A program made the position numbers and the translations under genes. Positions 57,679-64,000 of a stretch of DNA of 64,000 nucleotides are shown here, in pieces. The notes below the pieces were generated by a model that was not told the origin of the DNA, did no database searches, and was given only the letters and a program-made list of their open reading frames with translations. Every line of letters begins with the position of its first letter. Within the stretch, counting starts at the first letter, position 1. The stretch comes from Rhodocyclaceae bacterium (GTDB lineage Bacteria > Pseudomonadota > Gammaproteobacteria > Burkholderiales > Rhodocyclaceae), in the NCBI GenBank assembly GCA_018261935.1, contig JAGTRP010000008.1, positions 124,001 through 188,000 of the forward strand, written 5' to 3'.

Positions 57679-59801
57679 TTCACCTCGACACCGGCCACCA
57701 GGGTCCGGGGCAGGCCGGGGGCGAAAGTCTGGAAGATCGCCCCGCCGGCGCCGCTGCCCGTCCCGGTGCTTTCGGCATAGCGCTCGTCCAGGAGGTTATG
57801 GACATTGGCGAAGAGCTTCACATCCCGGGTCATCGGGTACTGGCCCCGCAGGTTGAAAATGTCGTGGCCGCCGTACTTGAAGGTGTTGAGCTGGTCCGAC
57901 CACCAGGAGCCGACATGGACCCATTCCAGCTGGGCCAGGGCCCGGCCCGGGTCACCCCAGGTCAGGCGGGCATTGGCCAGGGTCCGGGGGGCGATTTCCA
58001 TTTCCTTGCCGCTGTAGTCGGCGATGTTGGAGACGACCCAGCGCTTGTAGGTGTGGCGGGCGTAGGAGAAGGCGCCGTCCACCCGCCATTGGGGAGCGAA
58101 GGCCCAGCCGGCGCCGAGCTCGATGCCCCGGTGCTGGGTCTTGCCGGCATTGGTGGCGGTGGTGGCGCCGGTGACCGGGTCCTTGAAGCTCAGGATGTCG
58201 TCCCGCTTGACCAGGTGGTAGAGGGAGGCTTCGTAATTGAAGCCCTCGCCGGCCTTGCCCCGGAGGCCGACTTCGAAGTTGTCCGCCTTGATGGGCTTCA
58301 GCCCGACGGCGGAGTCGGCCGTCGCCAGGGCCCGCGCCGCCGTGGTGGCGGCGGCAGGCCGGAAGAGCTGGCCCTCGGAGGGGGCGCGGAAGCCGTGGGT
58401 ATAGGCCGCGAAGCCGTTGAGGCGGTCGCTGAAGGCATAGGTGGCCCCGAGCTTGGGGCTCAGATGGTTGTATTCCCGGCTGGTGTCCCCGACCTGGCCG
58501 TAGAAGGCGCCGCCGGCGGCGATGGGCGCGGTGCCGAAGCGGTTGTCGAAGCGGTAGTGGATGTTGTCGTACCGCAGCCCGCCGGTCAGCCGCAGCTGCT
58601 CCGACGGGGAGGTTTCGCCATGGACGTAGGGCGAAATGCCGCGGTAGGTGACGTCGTAGTCGTAAATGCGGGCGCCGGTGGTGTAGCCCGTATAGACCTT
58701 GGTGAAGAAGGCCCCGGTGGCGGTGGTGGCGATGCGGTTCTCCCTCCGGCTGCCGGGGCTGTTGTCGAGGTCGAGGCCGGCGATGAGACGGGTGCGCAAG
58801 GGAGCGAAGTCCATTCGGTACTTGAGGAGCAGGCCGTAGGACTCATTGCTGGTGTTGTACACCGTCGGGTCGTAGCCCAGGGACCAGTTGGCCAGCAGGT
58901 CCATGCTGTCGTTGCGATAGTAGGGCGTGATGCTGAAGAGCGTATCGGCGGTTTCCTTCTCGTAGGCAGTGGAGAGCCGGTAGGCCTCGACCTTGCGGAA
59001 GGAGATGGGGGTGTAGTTGGTCCGCGGGTTGTGCTTGTAGTCGTTTTCGGAAATGGCCGAGCTGCCGGCGGTCTGCTGGTCGATGTTGGAGAAGGTGAAT
59101 ACCGTCTTCAGGACCGCGTCGTCGCCGACGGCCCGGTCCCAGCGCAGCGTCCCGGCCTGGCGGTCATAGCCGGTGCGCTCCCGCCAGCCGTCGGTGTGGG
59201 TGAGGTTGAGGCTGGCCCGGAAGGCATCGTCGCCGAAGCTGTTGCCGCCGCTTACCAGGGCGCGGGCCCAGCCGTAGGAACCGCCTTCCGCCGAGACTTC
59301 GATTTCGCCCTTGGCGGGCGGCTTGCGGGTCAGGACATTGACCACGCCGCCGATGGCGTCCGAGCCGTAAAGGGCGCTGCCCGGCCCTTTGCTGATCTCG
59401 ATGCCGCCGGCCTGGGGCAGGTTCACCTCGTAGAGGGCGTTGTGGTTGAAGAAGCCGGTGGCCCGGGTGGGCACGCCATCCTCCAGGTAGAGATAGACCG
59501 GGTTGGTGGTCAGGGGCTGGCGGATGGCCGTCTGGTGGCCTTCGCCGCCGGTGACATTGACCCACACCCCGGCTACCTGGCCCATGATCTCGCTGGGATG
59601 GGTGGGGCGCACCGTACGAATGGCGTCCTCCTTGATGACGTCGACGGTGGCCGGCGTTTCTGCAATCAGCTGGCCTTCCCGGGTGCCGGTGACGGTGACT
59701 TCCCCCAGTGCCAGGTCTGCGGCAAGCACCATCGAGGTTTGTGAAAAGGCCGCAACGACGGCCAGGAAAAGACAGTTACAACGAAAATGCTGCCTACTCA
59801 C
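57672..59801 (-). CDS. TonB-dependent outer membrane receptor
   Basis: A 709-residue receptor. GTG 59801 is chosen because GGAGGG lies seven bases upstream and a signal peptide (CLFLAVVAAFSQTSMVLA) follows; a TTG 11 codons upstream is less likely. The plug has GEVTVTGTREGQ, IMGQVAGVWVNVTGGEGHQ and ISKGPGSALYGSDAIGGVVNVLT. It heads a minus-strand operon with the BNR-repeat and TlpA-like genes. The substrate is unknown; BtuB- or siderophore-like sequence does not decide it. Metal is suggested by context. Confidence 0.88.
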   Translation of the reverse strand: MSRQHFRCNCLFLAVVAAFSQTSMVLAADLALGEVTVTGTREGQLIAETPATVDVIKEDAIRTVRPTHPSEIMGQVAGVWVNVTGGEGHQTAIRQPLTTNPVYLYLEDGVPTRATGFFNHNALYEVNLPQAGGIEISKGPGSALYGSDAIGGVVNVLTRKPPAKGEIEVSAEGGSYGWARALVSGGNSFGDDAFRASLNLTHTDGWRERTGYDRQAGTLRWDRAVGDDAVLKTVFTFSNIDQQTAGSSAISENDYKHNPRTNYTPISFRKVEAYRLSTAYEKETADTLFSITPYYRNDSMDLLANWSLGYDPTVYNTSNESYGLLLKYRMDFAPLRTRLIAGLDLDNSPGSRRENRIATTATGAFFTKVYTGYTTGARIYDYDVTYRGISPYVHGETSPSEQLRLTGGLRYDNIHYRFDNRFGTAPIAAGGAFYGQVGDTSREYNHLSPKLGATYAFSDRLNGFAAYTHGFRAPSEGQLFRPAAATTAARALATADSAVGLKPIKADNFEVGLRGKAGEGFNYEASLYHLVKRDDILSFKDPVTGATTATNAGKTQHRGIELGAGWAFAPQWRVDGAFSYARHTYKRWVVSNIADYSGKEMEIAPRTLANARLTWGDPGRALAQLEWVHVGSWWSDQLNTFKYGGHDIFNLRGQYPMTRDVKLFANVHNLLDERYAESTGTGSGAGGAIFQTFAPGLPRTLVAGVEVKW

Positions 59802-59855
59802 CTTGACACCCTCCTCTATGAATCTCCTTGCCAAGCTCTGAAAAAACCGCGGCGT

Positions 59856-60266
59856 CTAGCGCGCCGGTTCGGTGACGAATGCGATCTTCACGACTCCCGC
59901 CCGCTGGGCGGCGGCCATGACTTCGGCCACCCGCTCGTAGCGGACGGCCCGGTCGGCCCGCAGATGGAGCTCGGGCTGGCGGGCGCTGGCGGCGGCGAAG
60001 CGGGGCTCCAGGGCTTCGCGATGGACGGCTTCGCCGTTCCAGAAGACACGGCCGTCGGCATCCACAGCGAGCTGGATGACCTCGGGCTTGTCATCGAGCT
60101 TGGTGGCGCTGACCTTGGGCAGGTCGATGGGGACGGCCTGGTGGAAGAGGGGAGCGGTGATGATGAAGATCACCAGCATGACCAGCATGACATCCACCAG
60201 GGGGGTGGTGTTGATCTCGGCCATGGGCTGGCCGGCACCGCCTTCGTTGAAGCTGCCGAACGCCAT
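59856..60266 (-). CDS. exbD: ExbD, TonB motor subunit
   Basis: A 136-residue ExbD-family protein with one transmembrane helix (TTPLVDVMLVMLVIFIITAPLF) carrying the proton-pathway Asp, then a periplasmic domain. It follows exbB by two bases. Clearly distinct from TolR near 16 kb. Together with ExbB it energises TonB. Confidence 0.93.
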   Translation of the reverse strand: MAFGSFNEGGAGQPMAEINTTPLVDVMLVMLVIFIITAPLFHQAVPIDLPKVSATKLDDKPEVIQLAVDADGRVFWNGEAVHREALEPRFAAASARQPELHLRADRAVRYERVAEVMAAAQRAGVVKIAFVTEPAR

Positions 60267-60268
60267 GA

Positions 60269-61003
60269 TCAGCCCTGCCGGTTGGCCCGGGCGGCGCCCA
60301 GGTCCACCAGGTTGGCGTTGCCGCCGATGCGCACGCCGGTGGTCAGGTAGGCGTGCAGGTCGTGGGCGAAGCCGTCCAGCTGGGCGAGGACGATGCGGTT
60401 GGCGCGGGTGAAGGCGTTGTAGGCCAGCACGGCGGGAATGGCGACGAAGAGGCCGGCGGCGGTCATGATGAGGGCCTCGCCCACCGGGCCGGCCACCTTG
60501 TCGAGCACCACCTGCGTCGCGCCGGAGAGGCCCACCAGGGCGTGGTAGATGCCCCAGACGGTGCCGAAGAGGCCGATGAACGGCGCGGTGGAGCCCACCG
60601 AGGCGAGGAAGGTGAGGCCGTGCTCGATGCGGGACTGGGCCTTGACGATGTGGGAGCGCAGGGCCCGGGTGACGAATTCACTGGCATTCACCCCGGCGCC
60701 GATGCCGCGGGCGGCGTTCTGCTGGTGGGCCTGGGCGGCGTGGGCACCGGCCAGGGCGAGGCCGGCGAAGATGGCCGAGCGGTCCTCCTGGCGCAGGGCT
60801 TCCAGGGCTTCAGGCAGGGAATTGGCGCCCCAGAAGGCGGAGAGCGCCTTCTCCTGGGAACGGGCAGCCCGCCAACTGGAAAAGAGCTTGCCGATGATGA
60901 CCGACCAGGAAGCGAGGGAGAGGAGCGCCAGGATGATGGCGATGGCGTGGCTGGCGAAGTCTCCCTGGGCCCAGAAGTGGGCAAGTCCCATTTGTGTCTG
61001 CAT
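60269..61003 (-). CDS. exbB: ExbB, TonB motor subunit
   Basis: A 244-residue ExbB-family protein with three transmembrane helices: ASHAIAIILALLSLASWSVI, then [22 protein letters not shown] and [24 protein letters not shown]. Order tonB-exbB-exbD is standard. It lies 15 bases after the tonB stop. Confidence 0.94.
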   Translation of the reverse strand: MQTQMGLAHFWAQGDFASHAIAIILALLSLASWSVIIGKLFSSWRAARSQEKALSAFWGANSLPEALEALRQEDRSAIFAGLALAGAHAAQAHQQNAARGIGAGVNASEFVTRALRSHIVKAQSRIEHGLTFLASVGSTAPFIGLFGTVWGIYHALVGLSGATQVVLDKVAGPVGEALIMTAAGLFVAIPAVLAYNAFTRANRIVLAQLDGFAHDLHAYLTTGVRIGGNANLVDLGAARANRQG

Positions 61004-61018
61004 GTTGTTTCCTTTCGC

Positions 61019-61690
61019 TTAGTCGAGGGTGAAGGCGACGGGCACCGTCACCCAGGATTCGATGGCTTCGTCGCCGCGCTTGGCGGGCACGAAGCGCCAT
61101 TTCGCCACCGCCTCGCGGGCGGCATTGTCCAGCCGGGGATAGCCGCTGGATTGCTTGATCTCCAGTTCCTGGGCCGTCCCCGCAGTAGTTACCTTGACCC
61201 GCAGCAGCACCTTGCCCTCTTCGCCGTTGCGGCTGGAGAAGGTCGGATAGACCGGCTTGGGGTTGTGGAGATAGTCCGCGTCGAAGCGGGCGGCGACCAC
61301 CGGGGCGGGAGGCGCCGGCGGCGCGGCCACGGCGGCGACGGGGGCCGGCGGCGGGGCCGGAGGCTGGGGCGCCACGGCGAAGGTGGCGGGCGCTTCGGTC
61401 GCTTTGGCCGCCAGGACGGGCTGGGGCTGCACGGGCGCCACCTTGCGCACCACCGGCTTGGGCTGCGGCGGGGCGGGCGGCGCTTCCGGCTTGTTCGGCT
61501 CCTCCAGGGGCAGCAGGCGGACGCTGATGCTGGGAGGAAGGGAGATGATCTCCTCCCGGACCGCGAGGTGCAGGACGCCATAGAGCAGAACCACGTGCAG
61601 CGCCGCCACCAGGCCCCAGCGCGCCAGACGCTCCCCGGTGCCGGGCTTCGGCTCTTCCAGGGCGAGGGGGGGCAGAGCTGCCTCGGTCAT
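61019..61690 (-). CDS. tonB: TonB energy-transducing protein
   Basis: A 223-residue TonB with an N-terminal transmembrane helix (WGLVAALHVVLLYGVLHLAV), a Pro/Ala-rich periplasmic spacer (about residues 65-135) and a C-terminal TonB domain (YPTFSSRNGEEGKVLLRVKV, REAVAKWRFVPAKRGDEAIESWVTVPVAF). It is first in the tonB-exbB-exbD operon and probably drives the receptors of this island. Its upstream region holds an FNR-like box and the GCGAC/GTCGC palindrome. Confidence 0.93.
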   Translation of the reverse strand: MTEAALPPLALEEPKPGTGERLARWGLVAALHVVLLYGVLHLAVREEIISLPPSISVRLLPLEEPNKPEAPPAPPQPKPVVRKVAPVQPQPVLAAKATEAPATFAVAPQPPAPPPAPVAAVAAPPAPPAPVVAARFDADYLHNPKPVYPTFSSRNGEEGKVLLRVKVTTAGTAQELEIKQSSGYPRLDNAAREAVAKWRFVPAKRGDEAIESWVTVPVAFTLD

Positions 61691-61758
61691 GGCTGCTCCC
61701 GGAAACTGTGGCGGATCAGGTACTTGGAGTCGGACATCGCGCGGCCTGGGGTAAAAAT

Positions 61759-61772
61759 TTGATCGGCGTCAA
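61759..61772. promoter_or_regulatory. FNR/DNR-like box upstream of tonB
   Basis: TTGAT-CGGC-GTCAA is a close fit to the TTGAT-N4-[AG]TCAA box of FNR/ANR/DNR regulators. It lies 69 bases upstream of the tonB start codon in an AT-rich patch. Control of the TonB motor by oxygen or nitric oxide is a reasonable inference. Confidence 0.55.
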
Positions 61773-61834
61773 AAATGCTTTAAAAACAATCGATTGCGAG
61801 ATCGAATTGTAGGGGCGCGACACGTTTCCATGCC

Positions 61835-61850
61835 TGCGACAAATTGTCGC
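61835..61850. promoter_or_regulatory. Palindromic operator upstream of tonB
   Basis: TGCGACAAATTGTCGC contains a perfect 15-base dyad GCGAC-AAATT-GTCGC, the same sequence as the sites at 50890-50944. A half-site-like GCGACACG lies at 61817. It is 145 bases before tonB and about 90 before ssrA, so the tonB operon is the likelier target. Confidence 0.65.
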
Positions 61851-61937
61851 GGGGAAAGAGCGGATGACGGGCGTCCCAATGGGAAGTAAAATGAACCTTG
61901 TCGTCTAGCGCCGGTCTTTAACGGTGCTTCTGAAAAT

Positions 61938-62302
61938 GGGGGCGACATGGCTTCGACGTGGGTTGCGAAGCAGTACAGGGCATACCGAGGACCAGTCACC
62001 TCGTAAATCCATCTGGAAATGCAATAACTGCCAACGACGAGCGTTTCGCTCTAGCCGCTTAATCGCGGCTGGCTTCCGAACTGGTTCTCTCCTGGACCAG
62101 GTGGCGCAAGCTACATCGGAATCATATACAGGAGATAAGGTTGGGTCGCGTCGTGAGGCTCAACTCGAAAACTTAGCGAATCGCCTGACGTGAGCCTGTT
62201 CGGCCGGCGCACCAAGGCTAAAACCCAATTGACCGGACTAAGTATGTAGAACTGGCTGTAGAGGACTTGCGGACGGGGGTTCGATCCCCCCCGCCTCCAC
62301 CA
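61938..62302 (+). ncRNA. ssrA: tmRNA (ssrA)
   Basis: A 365-base one-piece tmRNA. The 5' end GGGGGCGACATGGCTTCGACG and 3' end with T-loop GGTTCGATCC and GCCTCCACCA pair as a tRNA-like acceptor stem. The tag frame at 62030-62062 reads ANDERFALAA then TAA. It rescues stalled ribosomes with SmpB. The 3' end serves as the insertion point for the downstream integrase element. Confidence 0.97.
62268..62302 (+). other. Probable attachment site at the ssrA 3' end
   Basis: The tmRNA T-arm and acceptor end (around GGTTCGATCCCCC to CCA) directly precede a tyrosine integrase gene pointing away, the classic arrangement for islands that integrate into ssrA and rebuild its 3' end. The matching right-hand copy would be outside the window. 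Confidence 0.55.
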
Positions 62303-62337
62303 TCATCTGATCCGAGAACATCCGGAGACATCCAAAG

Positions 62338-62363
62338 AACCCGCCTAAGTGCGGGTTTTTTAT
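62338..62363 (+). terminator. Intrinsic terminator after ssrA
   Basis: AACCCGC and GCGGGTT pair around a CTAAGT loop, followed by TTTTATT. It lies 36 bases after the tmRNA 3' end, suitable for ending the ssrA transcript before the integrase gene. Confidence 0.85.
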
Positions 62364-62500
62364 TGTCTTTTGGTCCGTTGTGGTCCAAGATGTTCCTATG
62401 GAATCCCACTGCGAGTGGGGGCCCATCTTGGGGCACATGGGTAGGCCCCCGGAGCGTGTGCCCCCAAAACGCGGATGGTGCCCCAGACAGGAGCCCCCAC

Positions 62501-63715
62501 ATGCCGCTTACCGATACCCAGATTCGTAATGCCAAGCCCACCAACAAGCAGGTGAAGCTGTCGGACGAAAAGGGCCTGTTCGTCCTGATTCATCCGAATG
62601 GCTCGAAATATTGGCGGATGAAATACCGCTTCGACGGCAAGGAAAAGAAACTGGCCTTTGGCGTTTATCCCGAAGTTGGCTTAAAGGAAGCGCGGCAACG
62701 CCGAGATGATGCGCGAAAGCTTCTGGCTGATGGCATTGACCCTGGCGAAAACAAGAAAGCCCAGAAGGCGGCTAAGGTCCAACGATCCGCCAACAGTTTC
62801 GAGGTGGTGGCCCGGGAATGGTTTGCCAAGAACCGGGACACCTGGGCGCCAAGCCACGCGGACAAGATTATCGACCGCTTGGAAAGGGACGTGTTTCCAT
62901 GGCTGGGGGCCAAGCCGGTGGCCGAAATAACGCCGCCTGTCGTACTGGAAATCCTGCGCCGGATTGAGGGTAGGGGTACCCTCGATACAGCCCACCGGGC
63001 TAAAGGGAATATTTCTCAAGTCATGCGCTACGCCATCGCAACCGGCAGAGCAGAGCGTGATCCTTGCCCAGACCTGCGGGGCGCTTTGCCGCCAGCCAGG
63101 GAAAAGAACTTCCCGGCGATTACCGATCCAAAGGCCGTGGGTGAACTGCTGCGGGCTATAGATGGGTTCCGGGGCACGTTCGTTGTCCGGTGCGCCCTGC
63201 TGCTAGCCCCCCTGTTATTCGTTCGCCCCGGAGAGCTACGCCGGGCCGAGTGGGCCGGCTTCGACCTGGATAAGGCCGAATGGCGCTATTTTGTGACCAA
63301 GACCAAAACAGAGCATTCCGTTCCCCTGGCCTCGCAAGCGGTAGCCATCCTGCGGGAGCTACGCGCCCTGACCGGCCATGGTCGTTACGTGTTCCCTGGC
63401 CGTGATCCGCAAAAGGCCATGAGCGAGGCGGCGGTGAATGCGGCCCTGCGGCGCATGGGCTACGACACCAAAACGGAAATCACAGGGCATGGCTTCCGGG
63501 CCATGGCGCGGACGATCCTCCATGAGGAACTGCACGTCAAGCCGGAAGTAATCGAGCACCAACTTGCCCACAAAGTACCGGATGCCCTGGGCACGGCCTA
63601 CAACCGTACCAAGTTCATGAAGGAGCGGCGGGCCATGATGCAGCAGTGGGCTGACTACCTGGACAAGCTCAAGGCCGGGGCGGACGTGGTCCAGTTGCAC
63701 GGCGACGCGGCGTAA
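62501..63715 (+). CDS. Tyrosine-family site-specific integrase (P4/DUF4102 type)
   Basis: A 404-residue integrase. The N-terminal DUF4102 arm-binding domain (LTDTQIRNAKPTNKQVKLSDEKGLF, KKLAFGVYPEVGLKEARQRRDDARKLL) is followed by a SAM-like core-binding domain. The catalytic domain has Arg in FVRPGELRRAEW, Lys in TKTKTEHSVPL, HGFRAMARTIL and HQLAHKVPDALGTAYNR with the nucleophilic Tyr. AGGAG lies eight bases before the ATG at 62501. Its position next to ssrA marks the start of an integrated element. All catalytic residues appear intact. Confidence 0.93.
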   Translation: MPLTDTQIRNAKPTNKQVKLSDEKGLFVLIHPNGSKYWRMKYRFDGKEKKLAFGVYPEVGLKEARQRRDDARKLLADGIDPGENKKAQKAAKVQRSANSFEVVAREWFAKNRDTWAPSHADKIIDRLERDVFPWLGAKPVAEITPPVVLEILRRIEGRGTLDTAHRAKGNISQVMRYAIATGRAERDPCPDLRGALPPAREKNFPAITDPKAVGELLRAIDGFRGTFVVRCALLLAPLLFVRPGELRRAEWAGFDLDKAEWRYFVTKTKTEHSVPLASQAVAILRELRALTGHGRYVFPGRDPQKAMSEAAVNAALRRMGYDTKTEITGHGFRAMARTILHEELHVKPEVIEHQLAHKVPDALGTAYNRTKFMKERRAMMQQWADYLDKLKAGADVVQLHGDAA

Positions 63716-64000
63716 CTGAGGCTCTTCACCACGGTGACGGAGAAATTTTGGAAAACTTGGGGACCAAGGGGCAGAAAGTGAATTTTGTGGCGAGGGATGG
63801 TGCCCCCTGCGCTTTTTTCGTTTATCTCGGCCTCCACCCGCCCGCAGCAATCCCGAATCATCACTTCAAATAACCAGCACCTTCCGATGAAGGGAACACA
63901 TGGCTCGAAGTCTCTCCAGTAATCCGTACATTGCGCACGGGCGTGGCCATGCTGCCGAATAGGCCGCTTGATCCCTCGCGGCAATATCAAATAGACGACT
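63716..64000. other. Non-coding or undetermined end of window
   Basis: No frame here has both a convincing start with ribosome-binding site and recognisable protein features. A 111-codon minus-strand frame (63655-63990) overlaps the integrase end, begins with weak context and has no family resemblance. The lower GC content than the core genome fits an inserted element. Confidence 0.4.

Noticed and set aside
57540-59744. A 734-codon plus-strand frame
   Set aside because: It is the antisense of a clear TonB receptor; composition is Gly/Val/Ala-rich with no family features. High GC keeps such frames open.
63655-63990. A 111-codon minus-strand gene at the window end
   Set aside because: It overlaps the integrase, lacks a ribosome-binding site and shows no recognisable features.

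Overview
The window is a GC-rich, gene-dense stretch of a Gram-negative chromosome. Several features point to a betaproteobacterium, most likely a Rhodocyclales-type organism: the metX-metW pair, a ybgC-tolQRAB-pal-ybgF-queE-queC block followed by tandem tRNA-Lys genes, the ruvC-ruvA-ruvB group, several TonB receptors with cyclic-di-GMP proteins, and a one-piece tmRNA whose tag reads ANDERFALAA. The species is inferred from gene content and was not tested by any search.

Layout. 0-1.3 kb: a YqjD/YqjE/YqjK-like envelope operon. 1.3-4.5 kb (minus): metX-metW-ampG, preceded by a promoter, a SAM-II-type riboswitch and an intrinsic terminator. 4.6-10.4 kb: a PilZ protein and a TonB receptor facing an ABC-type binding protein plus a GGDEF/degenerate-EAL membrane protein. 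10.5-21.6 kb (minus): two tRNA-Lys genes, queC, a PilZ protein, queE, the complete Tol-Pal operon, ruvBAC with an AI-2E-family permease, and yebC. 21.6-29.1 kb (minus): an RDD / BPSS1780 / DUF58 / MoxR / DUF4350 / DUF4129 / SpoIIM-like operon.

29.5-42.9 kb (plus) is the most unusual part. A two-partner secretion pore (TpsB) is followed by a 1966-residue exoprotein that joins a haemagglutinin-type secretion domain, a roughly 600-residue Ala/Glu/Lys rod and a C-terminal caspase-like peptidase. Next come a CsgG-like protein with a DUF4384-like tail, five small secreted proteins, a HEXXH metallopeptidase, an OmpA-type anchor, and two proteins that share an IQGNT repeat. One of these two repeat genes carries a 97%-identical 213-nt tandem duplication and a frameshift. 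I read the block as an undescribed surface or extracellular-matrix system; that is inference.

43-48.6 kb (plus): a HerA/DUF853 ATPase, an EamA exporter, a small secreted protein, and a regulatory-type PTS (EIIA-Man, HPr, EI). 48.6-61.7 kb: a metal-uptake island, probably for copper. It holds an OprC/NosA-like receptor with a CxxxM site, two more TonB receptors, a membrane ferredoxin of NapH/CcoG type, a CcdA-like membrane protein, a TlpA-like thioredoxin, a BNR-repeat protein with a CxCC motif, and a dedicated TonB-ExbB-ExbD. A palindrome of form GCGAC-N5-GTCGC occurs both between the two divergent receptor genes and upstream of tonB, and an FNR/DNR-like box also lies upstream of tonB. 61.9-64 kb: ssrA (tmRNA) followed by a tyrosine integrase, the left edge of an element inserted at the tmRNA 3' end.
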